Assembly (NCBI RefSeq): GCF_019145235.1
Contig: NZ_JAHSTV010000005.1
Span: forward strand, 124,001 to 188,000
From: Pseudomonas farris
GTDB lineage: Bacteria > Pseudomonadota > Gammaproteobacteria > Pseudomonadales > Pseudomonadaceae
Direction of reading: 5' to 3'
DNA length: 64,000 bases
In this document: piece by piece, positions 44,623-53,769 of the stretch
How positions within the stretch are numbered: the stretch's first letter is position 1
Layout of the letters: every line of letters starts with the position of its first letter
Translations under genes and position numbers: made by a program
Notes under the pieces: generated by a model
What the model was told of the DNA's origin: nothing
Database searches by the model: none
What the model saw: only the letters and a program-made list of their open reading frames with translations

Positions 44623-47600
44623 ATGTTCGAAAAAGTCCTTATTGCCAACCGCGGCGCCATTGCCTGTCGCATCTTGCGTACCTTGGATGAATTGCAGGTC
44701 AAGGGCGTTGCCGTTTACTCCGAAGCCGATGCCGCCAGCCTGCACATCCTGCAAGCCTTTGAGTCCCAAAGCCTCGGCGAAGGCGCTGCCGCTGGCACTT
44801 ATCTGGCCGTGGATAAAATCCTCGCCATCGCAAAAGCCACCGGCGCCACCGCGATTCATCCCGGTTACGGCTTTCTCTCGGAAAACGCTGCATTCGCTCA
44901 AGCCTGCGAAGCGGCCGACATCGCCTTCATCGGCCCCACACCGGAGCAATTGCGGGTGTTCGGCCTCAAGCACACCGCCCGCGCACTGGCCAAGCAACAC
45001 GGCGTACCAATGCTCGAAGGTACCGAGCTGCTCGATAGCCTCGATGCAGCGTTGATAGCGGGCGAACAGGTCGGTTATCCGGTGATGCTCAAAAGCACCG
45101 CCGGCGGGGGCGGCATCGGTATGCGCGTGTGCCGTAGCGCCGACGAATTGAGTGAATCATTCGAAGCCGTCAAACGCCTTGGTCAGAACAATTTCAGCGA
45201 CGCCGGCGTGTTCATCGAAAAGTACATCCAGCGCGCCCGGCATCTGGAAGTGCAGGTCTTCGGCGACGGCCAGGGCGAGGTGCTTGCCCTCGGCGTGCGC
45301 GACTGCTCAGTGCAGCGACGCAACCAGAAAGTCCTCGAAGAAACCCCGGCACCGAACCTGCCCGAGGGCATGGCCGAGGAACTCTGTGCAGCGGCAATCA
45401 AACTGGCCAAAGCGGTGAGTTACCGCAGCGCGGGCACTGTTGAGTTCGTCTTCGACAGCGATGCCCAGCGTTTCTATTTTCTTGAAGTGAATACCCGTTT
45501 GCAGGTGGAACACGGCGTCACCGAACAAGTGTGGGGCGTCGATCTGGTGCGCTGGATGGTCGAACTGGCGGCCGGTGATTTGCCGCCGCTGCGCGAGTTG
45601 AGCCAGGGATTGCAAGCCAACGGTCATGCGATTCAGGCGCGACTCTATGCCGAAGATCCGGGTCGGGATTTTCAGCCGAGTCCCGGTCTGCTCACGGCCG
45701 TCAATTTCCCGGTTACCGATGGCAAACACCTGCGCATCGACACGTGGGTCGAGGCCGGTTGCGAGATCCCGCCGTACTTCGATCCGATGATCGCCAAGGT
45801 CATCAGTTGGGCACCGACTCGTGAAGCAGCGCGCGTCGATCTGCATCAGGCTCTGGGCGACAGCCTGCTGTACGGGGTGGAAACCAACCGCGATTACTTG
45901 CGGCAGATTCTGCTCGATACGCCCTTTGCCAGCGGCCAGCCGTGGACCTGTTGCCTGGAAGGTCTGGTCTATCAAGCCAACACCTTTGAAGTGCTCAGCG
46001 CTGGCACGCAGACCAGCGTTCAGGACTATCCGGGACGCCTCGGTTACTGGGCGGTGGGCGTGCCGCCGTCGGGGCCGATGGACAGCCGGGCACTGCGTCT
46101 GGGCAATCGCTTGCTGGGTAACGATCAAGGTGCAGCGGCGCTGGAAATCACCATGAGCGGGCCGCTGCTGCGTTTCAATTGTGAGGCGGTGGTGGCCGTC
46201 ACGGGTGCAGTGATTCCGTTGATGCTGAACGGTGAAGCGGTGCCGATGAATACCACACTGTTGATTCCTGCCGGTGCCACTTTGAGTCTCGGCACCATTG
46301 GCGGTGCAGGCGCGCGCAGCTATCTGTGCCTGCGCGGCGGCGTGCAAGTGCCGGATTATCTGGGTAGCAAAAGTACCTTCACCCTCGGTCAGTTTGGTGG
46401 GCATGCTGGTCGCGCATTGCGCGCTGGGGACGTATTGCATGTTCCGGCTTTGAGCGATCACAGCGCCGGGCAAAACCTGGCGATCCAGCACGTTACCGAG
46501 TTGCCCGCCGTGCGGCAGATTCGGGTGATTTACGGCCCTCACGGTGCCCCGGAATATTTCACCGAAAACTACATCGGCACCTTCTTCGCCACGCAGTGGG
46601 AAGTGCACTTCAATTCCAGCCGCACCGGTGTGCGGTTGATCGGACCGAAGCCTGAGTGGGTGCGTGCCGACGGTGGTGAAGCGGGATTGCATCCGTCGAA
46701 TATTCATGACAATCCGTACGCGATTGGCGCGGTGGACTTCACTGGTGACATGCCAGTAATCCTCGGTCCCGATGGCCCGAGTCTCGGTGGCTTTGTCTGC
46801 CCGGTGACGGTGATCGAGGCGGACCTTTGGCAACTGGGGCAGCTCAAGGCTGGGGACAAGGTTCAGTTCGTCCCGGTCGATCTCAAGACCGCCCGCAATC
46901 TCGCCTTGAAATGGGATTCCTGTGGGAGTGGGCTTGCTCACGAAGAAGTTGATGCGGTGCCTGATCTGGCCCCTTCGCGAGCAAGCCCGCTCCCACAGGG
47001 GATTGTGTCGCCTGTGGTGTTGGATATTGGTCAGGGGGATACGCGGCTGGTTGCACGTCTGTCGGGCGACACTCATTTGTTATTGGAAATCGGTGCTCCC
47101 GAACTGGACCTGGTCCTGCGCTTTCGCGCTCACGCGTTGATGCAGGCATTGGAAAGCAAACACCTGCACGGCGTGATCGACCTGACGCCGGGCATCCGCT
47201 CGCTGCAAGTGCACTATCAACCGGAGCAACTGCCGCTGGCCGATCTGCTGGGCATTGTCGCCGGTGAATGGGACTCCGTGTGCGCCGCCAAGGACCTGCA
47301 AGTGCCCTCGCGCATCGTCCATCTGCCACTGTCCTGGGATGACCCGGCCTGCCAGTTGGCGATCGAGAAATACATGACCACCGTGCGTAAAGACGCGCCC
47401 TGGTGCCCGAGCAATCTGGAGTTCATCCGCCGCATCAACGACCTGCCGAACCTCGACGAAGTGCAGCGCACAGTGTTCGACGCCAGCTATCTGGTGATGG
47501 GCCTGGGCGACGTCTACCTCGGCGCACCGGTCGCCACCCCGCTCGATCCTCGGCATCGCCTGGTGACCACCAAGTACAACCCGGCCCGCACCTGGACCGC

Positions 47601-48264
47601 GGAAAACTCGGTAGGCATCGGCGGCGCCTACATGTGCGTGTACGGCATGGAGGGCCCCGGTGGTTATCAGTTCGTCGGTCGCACGCTGCAGATGTGGAAT
47701 CGCTACCGCGAAGTCGCCGCGTTCGACGGCAAACCGTGGCTGCTGCGCTTCTTCGACCAGATCCGGTTCTACCCGGTGAGCGCCGATGAACTGTTGCGCA
47801 TTCGTCGGGATTTCCCGCTTGGGCGCTTTGATCTGAACATCGAACACAGTCAGCTGAATCTGGCGGATTACCAGGCGTTTTTGGCGAAAGAAGCCCAGGG
47901 CATCGCGGCATTTCGGGATCAGCAAAAAAGCGCATTCAATGCCGAGCGCGAACGCTGGATCGCCAGCGGCCAGGCGCATTTCGACAGCGAAGAGCTGGCC
48001 CCGGAAATTACCGAAGATGCACCGTTGGCCAGCGGTCAGCAGAGCGTCGACAGCCACATCGCCGGCAACCTCTGGCAGGTTCAGGTGCAGGCTGGCAGCC
48101 GGGTCGCGGCGGGGGATGTGCTGGTGATTCTGGAGTCGATGAAGATGGAAATCCCGCTACTCGCGCCCATGGCGGGCGTGGTGCGCGAGATTCGCGTGCA
48201 ACCGGGTTCGGCGGTGCGCGCCGGGCAGCGTGTGGTGGTGCTGGAACTCGATTCAAGCCATTAA
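44623..48264 (+). CDS. Biotin-dependent guanidine carboxylase (annotated urea carboxylase type)
   Basis: A 1213-residue carboxylase. Biotin carboxylase part (1-445: A-N-R-G-A-I-A-C-R-I, G-G-G-G-I-G-M, E-V-N-T-R-L-Q-V-E-H), then AHS2/KipA-like (about 450-765), AHS1/KipI-like (about 795-1000), a linker with G-L-G-D-V-Y-L-G-A-P, and the biotinyl domain with E-S-M-K-M-E (biotin Lys1174). The AHS parts form the carboxyltransferase. Similar enzymes downstream of ykkC riboswitches carboxylate guanidine rather than urea; the DUF1989 genes agree. Residues 766-794 are encoded by an inserted REP pair in frame. Substrate choice rests on context; the discriminating active-site residue was not checked. Confidence 0.9.
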   Translation: MFEKVLIANRGAIACRILRTLDELQVKGVAVYSEADAASLHILQAFESQSLGEGAAAGTYLAVDKILAIAKATGATAIHPGYGFLSENAAFAQACEAADIAFIGPTPEQLRVFGLKHTARALAKQHGVPMLEGTELLDSLDAALIAGEQVGYPVMLKSTAGGGGIGMRVCRSADELSESFEAVKRLGQNNFSDAGVFIEKYIQRARHLEVQVFGDGQGEVLALGVRDCSVQRRNQKVLEETPAPNLPEGMAEELCAAAIKLAKAVSYRSAGTVEFVFDSDAQRFYFLEVNTRLQVEHGVTEQVWGVDLVRWMVELAAGDLPPLRELSQGLQANGHAIQARLYAEDPGRDFQPSPGLLTAVNFPVTDGKHLRIDTWVEAGCEIPPYFDPMIAKVISWAPTREAARVDLHQALGDSLLYGVETNRDYLRQILLDTPFASGQPWTCCLEGLVYQANTFEVLSAGTQTSVQDYPGRLGYWAVGVPPSGPMDSRALRLGNRLLGNDQGAAALEITMSGPLLRFNCEAVVAVTGAVIPLMLNGEAVPMNTTLLIPAGATLSLGTIGGAGARSYLCLRGGVQVPDYLGSKSTFTLGQFGGHAGRALRAGDVLHVPALSDHSAGQNLAIQHVTELPAVRQIRVIYGPHGAPEYFTENYIGTFFATQWEVHFNSSRTGVRLIGPKPEWVRADGGEAGLHPSNIHDNPYAIGAVDFTGDMPVILGPDGPSLGGFVCPVTVIEADLWQLGQLKAGDKVQFVPVDLKTARNLALKWDSCGSGLAHEEVDAVPDLAPSRASPLPQGIVSPVVLDIGQGDTRLVARLSGDTHLLLEIGAPELDLVLRFRAHALMQALESKHLHGVIDLTPGIRSLQVHYQPEQLPLADLLGIVAGEWDSVCAAKDLQVPSRIVHLPLSWDDPACQLAIEKYMTTVRKDAPWCPSNLEFIRRINDLPNLDEVQRTVFDASYLVMGLGDVYLGAPVATPLDPRHRLVTTKYNPARTWTAENSVGIGGAYMCVYGMEGPGGYQFVGRTLQMWNRYREVAAFDGKPWLLRFFDQIRFYPVSADELLRIRRDFPLGRFDLNIEHSQLNLADYQAFLAKEAQGIAAFRDQQKSAFNAERERWIASGQAHFDSEELAPEITEDAPLASGQQSVDSHIAGNLWQVQVQAGSRVAAGDVLVILESMKMEIPLLAPMAGVVREIRVQPGSAVRAGQRVVVLELDSSH
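46920..47003. repeat. REP pair inside the carboxylase coding sequence
   Basis: Inverted REP units (tgtgggagtgggcttgctca ... cgcgagcaagcccgctccca) within the open reading frame. The left arm has two substitutions relative to clean copies; the right arm is intact. The reading frame stays open through both arms, encoding a Ser/Gly/Ala/Pro-rich stretch between the AHS2 and AHS1 parts. Confidence 0.92.
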
Positions 48265-48279
48265 AAAAGGATTAACGCC

Positions 48280-50058
48280 ATGAACATCAATCTGCAACTC
48301 GACGCCCTGCGCAACGCTTATCGTGACGGCAGCACTACGCCTCGGCAACTGCTGCTGAGCCTGCGTGAAAAAGCCGCGGCACTGAACCCGGACTATCACC
48401 TATTCATCCATTTGCTCAGCGCCCTGGAACTGGAACCGTACCTCGCCGCACTCGACGATCGTGACCCAGGCAGCCTGCCGCTGTACGGCGTGCCGTTCGC
48501 GATCAAGGACAACATTGACCTGGCGGGCATTCCCACCACGGCGGCGTGTCCGGCGTTTGCTTATGTGCCGGAACGCTCGGCAACCATCGTCGAGCAACTG
48601 CTGGCGCTGGGTGCGATTCCGTTGGGCAAGACCAATCTCGACCAGTTCGCCACTGGCCTCAATGGCAGCCGCTCGCCCTATGGCGCTTGCCCGAACAGCG
48701 TGTTGCCGGAATATCCGTCGGGCGGTTCCAGCGCCGGGTCTTCACTGGCGGTGGCGCTCGGCGTGGCGAGCTTTTCCCTGGGCACGGACACGGCAGGCTC
48801 CGGTCGCGTGCCGGCGGCATTGAATAATCTGGTCGGTTTAAAAGCCAGCAAAGGGCTGATCTCCACTGCCGGTGTGGTTCCGGCCTGTCGAACGCTCGAT
48901 TGCGTCACGACCTTCACGGCCACGGCCCGGGAGGCCAGTCAGTTGCTCGCACTCACCGCTCATCTCGATCCACGGGACGAATACAGCCGCAGTAATCCGC
49001 TGTGGAATGACGGTTCGGCCTTCGGCACACCGCGTCCATTCCGTTTCGGCGTACCCCGTGCGCAGGATCTGGCGTTCTTCGGCTGTCCTGAAGGCCCGTT
49101 GCTGTTCGGCGACGCCATCGACCAGCTCAAAGCCATGGGCGGCGAAGCGGTCGAGCTGGATTTGTCGCCGTTTCTCGAAGCGGCGCGGTTGCTCTACGAA
49201 GGGCCGTGGGTGGCGGAACGTTACAGCGTGGCCGGCGAGTTGATGGAGCAACATCCTCAAGCCGTGCTGCCGGTGATTCGCGCCGTATTGACCAAAGCCC
49301 CAGCGGTGACCGGCGTACAAACCTTCCGCGCCCAATACCGTCTGCAGGCTTTGAAAGCGCTGTGCGACAAAGCCCTGGAAGGCCTTGATTGCGTGGTCAC
49401 GCCAACCATCGGCCGCCCGGTGACACTGGCGGAGCTTGCGACCGAACCGGTGCTGCGCAACTCGGAACTGGGCTACTACACCAACTTCATGAACCTGCTC
49501 GATTACGCCGCCGTCGCCGTGCCCAGCGGATTCATGGGCAATGGTTTGCCATGGGGCGTGACGTTGTTCGGCCGGGCATTTACCGATCAGTATCTGTTGA
49601 GCGTGGCGGATGCCTTGCAACGCCAGCAAGGGTTGGCCGCGCCTGCGCCGACGAATAGTGCGCGCAATGATCGCGCACGGCTGGTGGTCTGCGGCGCGCA
49701 TCTGGATGGGCTGGCGCTGAACTGGCAACTCAAGCAGCGTGGAGCCCGTTTGCTCGAAGCCACTCACAGTTCCCCCGACTATCAACTGTATGCCCTGGCC
49801 GGTGGCCCACCCTATCGCCCTGGCATGGTCCGAGTGAAGGAGGGTGGCGCGGCGATAGCGGTAGAAGTATGGGAGTTGCCAAGCAGTGAGTTGGGTTCGT
49901 TCCTGACCGCTATTGCGGCACCGCTGGGGTTGGGCAAGGTACAACTGGCGGATGGGCGCTGGGAGAGCGGGTTTATCTGTGAGCCTTATGGGCTGGAGGG
50001 GGCGGTGGATATCAGTCATTTGGGCGGGTGGCGGGCGTATCTGCAAGATCGGCGTTGA
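48280..50058 (+). CDS. atzF: Allophanate hydrolase
   Basis: A 592-residue amidase-signature enzyme that cleaves allophanate to ammonia and CO2. The catalytic Lys is in F-A-I-K-D-N-I-D (about residue 75) and the Ser-cisSer-Ser segment in Y-P-S-G-G-S-S-A-G-S-S (about 148-158) with D-T-A-G-S-G-R-V-P-A. A C-terminal domain (about 465-592) is as in AtzF-type enzymes and processes N-carboxyurea. It follows the carboxylase by 15 bases and completes the route guanidine, carboxyguanidine, allophanate, ammonia. Confidence 0.94.
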   Translation: MNINLQLDALRNAYRDGSTTPRQLLLSLREKAAALNPDYHLFIHLLSALELEPYLAALDDRDPGSLPLYGVPFAIKDNIDLAGIPTTAACPAFAYVPERSATIVEQLLALGAIPLGKTNLDQFATGLNGSRSPYGACPNSVLPEYPSGGSSAGSSLAVALGVASFSLGTDTAGSGRVPAALNNLVGLKASKGLISTAGVVPACRTLDCVTTFTATAREASQLLALTAHLDPRDEYSRSNPLWNDGSAFGTPRPFRFGVPRAQDLAFFGCPEGPLLFGDAIDQLKAMGGEAVELDLSPFLEAARLLYEGPWVAERYSVAGELMEQHPQAVLPVIRAVLTKAPAVTGVQTFRAQYRLQALKALCDKALEGLDCVVTPTIGRPVTLAELATEPVLRNSELGYYTNFMNLLDYAAVAVPSGFMGNGLPWGVTLFGRAFTDQYLLSVADALQRQQGLAAPAPTNSARNDRARLVVCGAHLDGLALNWQLKQRGARLLEATHSSPDYQLYALAGGPPYRPGMVRVKEGGAAIAVEVWELPSSELGSFLTAIAAPLGLGKVQLADGRWESGFICEPYGLEGAVDISHLGGWRAYLQDRR

Positions 50059-50150
50059 TTTGCGGGATCGCCGGCTTGCGCAGGAGTGCTTGCCGGCCGA
50101 TCATGCGCGGTCTCGGGCCAAACAAACCGGCCGTAACCGAATGCCCCTTC

Positions 50151-50369
50151 ATGAATAAACCTGACCTCTGCCCGGCTTGCGGCGCCTCCAACGACTGCAG
50201 CCTGGCTGACCCGCGAACCGTTGATCGTGCCTGCTGGTGCTACGGCGTCAGCATCGATCCGGCGGTGCTCCAGGCATTGCCCGCCGAGCTGCGCGACAAG
50301 TCCTGCCTGTGCCCGGCCTGCGCCCAGGTCGAGATGCAGTTGCAAGCAGCCGCTTGGCCGATCACGTAA
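50151..50369 (+). CDS. Cysteine-rich CWC family protein
   Basis: A 72-residue protein with C-P-A-C-G at residues 7-11, then C (16), C-W-C (28-30) and C-L-C-P-A-C near 53-58, the pattern of the CWC (cysteine-rich) family of probable metal-binding proteins. Function unknown. Start at the ATG at 50151, in agreement with family length. Sits just upstream of rsuA, a common association in Pseudomonas. Confidence 0.85.
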   Translation: MNKPDLCPACGASNDCSLADPRTVDRACWCYGVSIDPAVLQALPAELRDKSCLCPACAQVEMQLQAAAWPIT

Positions 50370-50414
50370 GATGCGCGGTGCTCTCCCACTGAATCCTTCC
50401 ACCGAACCCTAGCC

Positions 50415-51107
50415 ATGCGCGTTGACCGTTTCCTCAGCAACCTGCCCCGCTTCAACCGTAAGCAGGTACGCCTGTTGCTGGTGGAAAAGCGCGTCAGGGT
50501 CGACGGAGAAGTTGTCAGCGACCCTCACGCCGAGGTACTCGAGTTCAGCCGCGTGGAAGTCGACGACGAAGTGCTGCAAGCTGGCAAGCCGGCCCGCTAC
50601 TTCATGCTGTACAAACCACCCGGCTGCGTCAGTGCCACCCGCGACCCGCAACACCCGACGGTACTCGACCTGATCGATGAACCGGACAAGGATGACCTGC
50701 ACATCGCCGGTCGCCTGGATTTCAACACCACCGGCCTGATGCTGATCACCAACGATGGCAGCTGGTCGCGACGCCTGACCCAACCGCAGACCAAACTGCC
50801 CAAGGTCTACTACGTCGAGACGGAGCAGGACATCACTGCCGAATATGCGATCACCTTCGCCAAAGGGCTGTATTTCGCCTTCGAAGACCTCACCACACAA
50901 CCGGCCGAATTGTTCGTGCTCGGGCCAAAATCTGCGCGCCTGAGCATCGTCGAGGGCCGCTATCATCAGGTCAAACGGATGTTCGGCCACTTCGACAACA
51001 AGGTGTTGCGCCTGCACCGCGAATGCATGGGTCCGCTGGTGCTCGACGACACGTTGAAGCCCGGCGAATACCGGCCGTTGAGCAGCGATGAGATCCGAAT
51101 GATCTAA
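50415..51107 (+). CDS. rsuA: 16S rRNA pseudouridine(516) synthase RsuA
   Basis: A 230-residue pseudouridine synthase. An S4 RNA-binding domain (about 1-58) precedes the catalytic domain with the motif H-I-A-G-R-L-D-F-N-T-T-G-L (catalytic Asp about residue 102), K-x-Y-Y-V-E and the C-terminal E-G-R-Y-H-Q-V-K-R-M. Matches RsuA, which modifies U516 of 16S rRNA, better than RluB/E/F because of length and the L-Y-K-P-P-G context. Confidence 0.9.
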   Translation: MRVDRFLSNLPRFNRKQVRLLLVEKRVRVDGEVVSDPHAEVLEFSRVEVDDEVLQAGKPARYFMLYKPPGCVSATRDPQHPTVLDLIDEPDKDDLHIAGRLDFNTTGLMLITNDGSWSRRLTQPQTKLPKVYYVETEQDITAEYAITFAKGLYFAFEDLTTQPAELFVLGPKSARLSIVEGRYHQVKRMFGHFDNKVLRLHRECMGPLVLDDTLKPGEYRPLSSDEIRMI

Positions 51108-51421
51108 GCAGGCGACCGCTCAGCAGAAGCCGGTGAAAATTTTTCGAAAGATACTTGCGCGATGACGTGACCCCTGCTTGAATCAGGACGTCGGCGCGAA
51201 ACGTGACCGACGAGTCACAAAACTACTCTAAGAAACTTTTTGCCGGCAGAGAACCCTCAGGTTCCGCCTTCCCCCGGCAAACTGCCCGCTTATAACAATA
51301 CCCGTCGACCGGCTTTCAATGGATCGACATGGGCCTTCAAAATTCCAGGCGTATGCCTACCTGTCACAAAGCTCGTGCAATCTGATTTGCGCGCATACCC
51401 GCTTGCCAGGAGTCTTATGAC
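51108..51421. promoter_or_regulatory. Leader/intergenic region upstream of phaG
   Basis: A 314-base gap expected to hold the phaG promoter. I see a GAACC-CTCA-GGTTC small stem (51252-51265) and an AAACTT block at 51232-51237 that recalls an AlgU -35 box, but without a proper -10 at the right distance. No confident promoter. Confidence 0.3.
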
Positions 51422-52306
51422 ATGAGGCCAGAAATCGCTGTGCTGGATATACAAGGTCAGTATCGGGTTTACACGGAGTTCTATCGCGCAGACGCCGCAG
51501 AAAAGACCATCATTCTGGTCAACGGCTCGATGTCCACGACTGCGTCGTTTGCCCAAACCGTGAAAAACCTTTATCCGCAGTTCAATGTGGTGTGCTACGA
51601 CCAGCCCTACGCGGGCAAGTCAAAAGCCCACAACCTGCATGAGAAAATGCTCACCAAGGAAATCGAAGGGCAGATCCTCCTTGAGCTGATCGACCACTTC
51701 GCCGCCGAGCACGTGCTGTCGTTTTCCTTTGGTGGCGCCGCCACTCTGGTCGCCCTCGCCCAACAGCCACGGCGCATCGAAAAGGCTGTGATCAGCTCGT
51801 TCTCGCCGGTGGTCAACGAGCACATGCTCGACTACCTTGAGCGCGGTGTCGATTATCTCGGCAGCCGTGACGGGAACCGGGTCGGTGACTTGGTGAACAG
51901 CACCATCGGCAAACACCTGCCCTCGCTGTTCAAGCGCTTCAACTACCGTCACGTCAGTTCATTGGCCGAACATGAATACGGGCAAATGCATTTTCACATC
52001 AGCGACGTACTTCACAGCGACCGTCAGTGCTACCTGAACGCGGCGAAGAAAATCAACGTGCCAGTGCTGTTCATGAACGGCGAATGGGACGAGTACACCG
52101 CCGCCGCCGATGCCAAGCTATTCGCCGGCCACGTGCAGCACAGCACCTTCAGCACCCTTCAGGCCACCGGCCACTTTCTCGACATGGAGCACAAAGCTGC
52201 CTGCCGAGACAGCCGCAACGCACTGCTGGGCTTCCTGAAACCGACGCAACACGAAAGCCGGCCGCGTTACCACTACGTCCAGGACCACCATGCATTGGCA
52301 ATCTGA
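51422..52306 (+). CDS. phaG: PhaG, (R)-3-hydroxyacyl-ACP:CoA transacylase/thioesterase
   Basis: A 294-residue alpha/beta-hydrolase-fold enzyme linking fatty acid synthesis to medium-chain polyhydroxyalkanoate (3-hydroxydecanoyl units). The N-terminus M-R-P-E-I-A-V-L-D-I-Q-G-Q-Y is what I remember for P. putida PhaG and the length is almost the same (295). Nucleophile region F-S-F-G-G-A, late motifs N-G-E-W-D-E-Y-T and G-H-F-L-D-M-E. RhlA is a close relative, but the N-terminus and the L-P-S-L-F-K-R-F-N-Y-R-H segment favour PhaG. AGGAG precedes the ATG. Other pha genes are elsewhere. Confidence 0.92.
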   Translation: MRPEIAVLDIQGQYRVYTEFYRADAAEKTIILVNGSMSTTASFAQTVKNLYPQFNVVCYDQPYAGKSKAHNLHEKMLTKEIEGQILLELIDHFAAEHVLSFSFGGAATLVALAQQPRRIEKAVISSFSPVVNEHMLDYLERGVDYLGSRDGNRVGDLVNSTIGKHLPSLFKRFNYRHVSSLAEHEYGQMHFHISDVLHSDRQCYLNAAKKINVPVLFMNGEWDEYTAAADAKLFAGHVQHSTFSTLQATGHFLDMEHKAACRDSRNALLGFLKPTQHESRPRYHYVQDHHALAI

Positions 52307-52312
52307 AACAGA

Positions 52313-52384
52313 GTCATCGCGAGCAAGCCCCACCCTGCAGCGTTAAACGCATTCCTGTAGGAGCGAGGCTTGCCCGCGAATGAC
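52313..52384. repeat. REP pair, divergent subtype
   Basis: Inverted units 'catcgcgagcaagcccca' and 'tgtaggagcgaggcttgcccgcgaatg' with a different core (gtaggagcgaggcttgcccgcg) from the main REP family here. Lies right after phaG; a small GACCGC-TAC-GCGGTC stem follows (52382-52396). Confidence 0.8.
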
Positions 52385-52487
52385 CGCTACGCGGTCGATG
52401 CTTTCGTTTCACCCGTGCTAAAGCCATCGCGCGCAAAGAAAAACTTCATTTTCACGCCCACATCTGGTACAAAGTCAGCCGCTCTGA

Positions 52488-52561
52488 GCGGGTGTCGTAT
52501 AATGGCATTACTCCAGCTTCCCAAGCTGATAACGAGGGTTCGATTCCCTTCACCCGCTCCA
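52488..52561 (+). tRNA. tRNA-Gly (anticodon CCC)
   Basis: A 74-nucleotide gene with encoded CCA. Acceptor stem GCGGGTG/CACCCGC, anticodon loop TTCCCAA (anticodon CCC at 52520-52522), T-loop GGTTCGATTCC. Decodes GGG. Confidence 0.95.
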
Positions 52562-52608
52562 ATCGAATTTTTATCTCACGCCAGTTTTTGACGGGGGATG
52601 CAGGAACA

Positions 52609-52642
52609 GAAAAAAACCGGCCTTGATGGCCGGTTTTTTTGT
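52609..52642 (+). terminator. Terminator after tRNA-Gly
   Basis: AAAAAAACCGGCC-TTGAT-GGCCGGTTTTTTT stem-loop, strong on both strands, 48 bases after the tRNA. Confidence 0.9.
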
Positions 52643-52846
52643 GTCTGGGGTTTAGGGGCTTGCGCCAAGCCCTGCCACCTCTCAGATCTTGACGTTACCC
52701 GTCCCACATACTAGCGAATGCTATACTTCCTACGAATTGCATGAAGTGTGCAACGTTCCCCACGTGTACAGATACCGACTGCAAATCTCAGTTAGCGGCT
52801 GCAGGACAGAGGAGGTTCACAGCCAACACGAGATGGGAGGTGTGGC

Positions 52847-53407
52847 ATGAATCGACACTATTACATCAGTGACAATCTCGACGATCTCGAAGCCGTTGAA
52901 AATGAACTGGAAGCCAACGGCATCAATAGCGAACAAATTCACGTGCTCAGTGAACAAGTTGCTGATGTTGAAGAACATCACCTCCACGAGGTTAACTCGT
53001 TAATGAAACAGGATGTTGTTCACTCTGGCGAGATTGGTGCTGTGGTCGGTGTGCCACTCGCGGCGCTGATCCTTGCCGGCGCCTATTGGATGGGCTGGAC
53101 CGAATCCGCCGCAGGCTGGGTGCCTTTTATTTTCCTGGCCATTGTTATATTTGGCTTCTGCATCTGGGAAGGCGGCTTTTTTGGTATCCAGGTGCCGAAC
53201 GCTCACTTCCGCAATTTTAAACAGATGGTAGAAGAGGGAAAACATATCTTCTTCGTGGATGTTGAACCGGATCAGGAACCAGTATTGGACCGGGTCATCG
53301 AACATCATCCAACGCTGACGGTCGCCGGCACGGGAACGGCAGCCCCCCACTGGACAGTGGCCTGGCAGCACAAATGGCATCAATTCAAGCGAGTGATATC
53401 GGGTTAG
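52847..53407 (+). CDS. Unknown small membrane protein
   Basis: A 186-residue protein with a hydrophilic N-terminal domain (1-58; acidic, His-rich near E-E-H-H-L-H-E), two adjacent membrane segments (about 60-83 and 88-110) and a C-terminal soluble domain (about 118-186) with a V-D-V-E-P-D-Q-E segment. Some database relatives are called magnesium transporters or NAD/FAD-utilising enzymes without good reason; I give no function. It is convergent with the oxidase operon and ends 31 bases from it. Confidence 0.8.
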   Translation: MNRHYYISDNLDDLEAVENELEANGINSEQIHVLSEQVADVEEHHLHEVNSLMKQDVVHSGEIGAVVGVPLAALILAGAYWMGWTESAAGWVPFIFLAIVIFGFCIWEGGFFGIQVPNAHFRNFKQMVEEGKHIFFVDVEPDQEPVLDRVIEHHPTLTVAGTGTAAPHWTVAWQHKWHQFKRVISG

Positions 53408-53438
53408 CCCTGGAGACTCATGGCCATTCGGAGGCTGC

Positions 53439-53756
53439 TTATTGGCCGAAGGAAATGACCCGGCTGAGGAAAACATAGTCTGCCTCGGTGGCCATCAGTC
53501 CGACGAGCACCAGTAAACATAAAGGTGGCAACAATATGGCGTAGACCATGGTCAACCGTTCCCAGGCCATGTGCATGAAGATGGAGACAATTAAACCTGC
53601 CTTCAACAACATGAAAGTGATAATCAGGGACCACCGAAGGTAGCCATGGAAGTGGAAATAGTCGACAAGGTACGACAGCGTGCTGAGGACGAATAACAGC
53701 CCCCAGATTTTAAGGTACAAACTGATTGGATGTTGCTGACCCTGAGCATGTGCCAT
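53439..53756 (-). CDS. ctaF: Cytochrome c oxidase subunit IV-like protein
   Basis: A 105-residue membrane protein with three predicted helices (about 13-32, 40-62, 68-90), matching the small subunit IV of bacterial haem-copper oxidases (CtaF/CyoD/COX4_pro). Start is at 53756 (M-A-H-A-Q), since the longer frame starts in the subunit III gene. Last gene of the oxidase operon. Confidence 0.85.
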   Translation of the reverse strand: MAHAQGQQHPISLYLKIWGLLFVLSTLSYLVDYFHFHGYLRWSLIITFMLLKAGLIVSIFMHMAWERLTMVYAILLPPLCLLVLVGLMATEADYVFLSRVISFGQ

Positions 53757-53769
53757 CACCCGTGCTCCT

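Noticed and set aside
45307..47076. 589-codon minus-strand frame inside the carboxylase
   Set aside because: Antisense shadow; the plus-strand frame carries biotin carboxylase and AHS motifs.
48838..50046. 402-codon minus-strand frame inside allophanate hydrolase
   Set aside because: Antisense shadow with Arg/His/Gln-rich translation; amidase motifs are on the plus strand.
51232..51270. AlgU promoter upstream of phaG
   Set aside because: AAACTT is off the GAACTT consensus and no TCTGA-like -10 lies at 16-17 bases.
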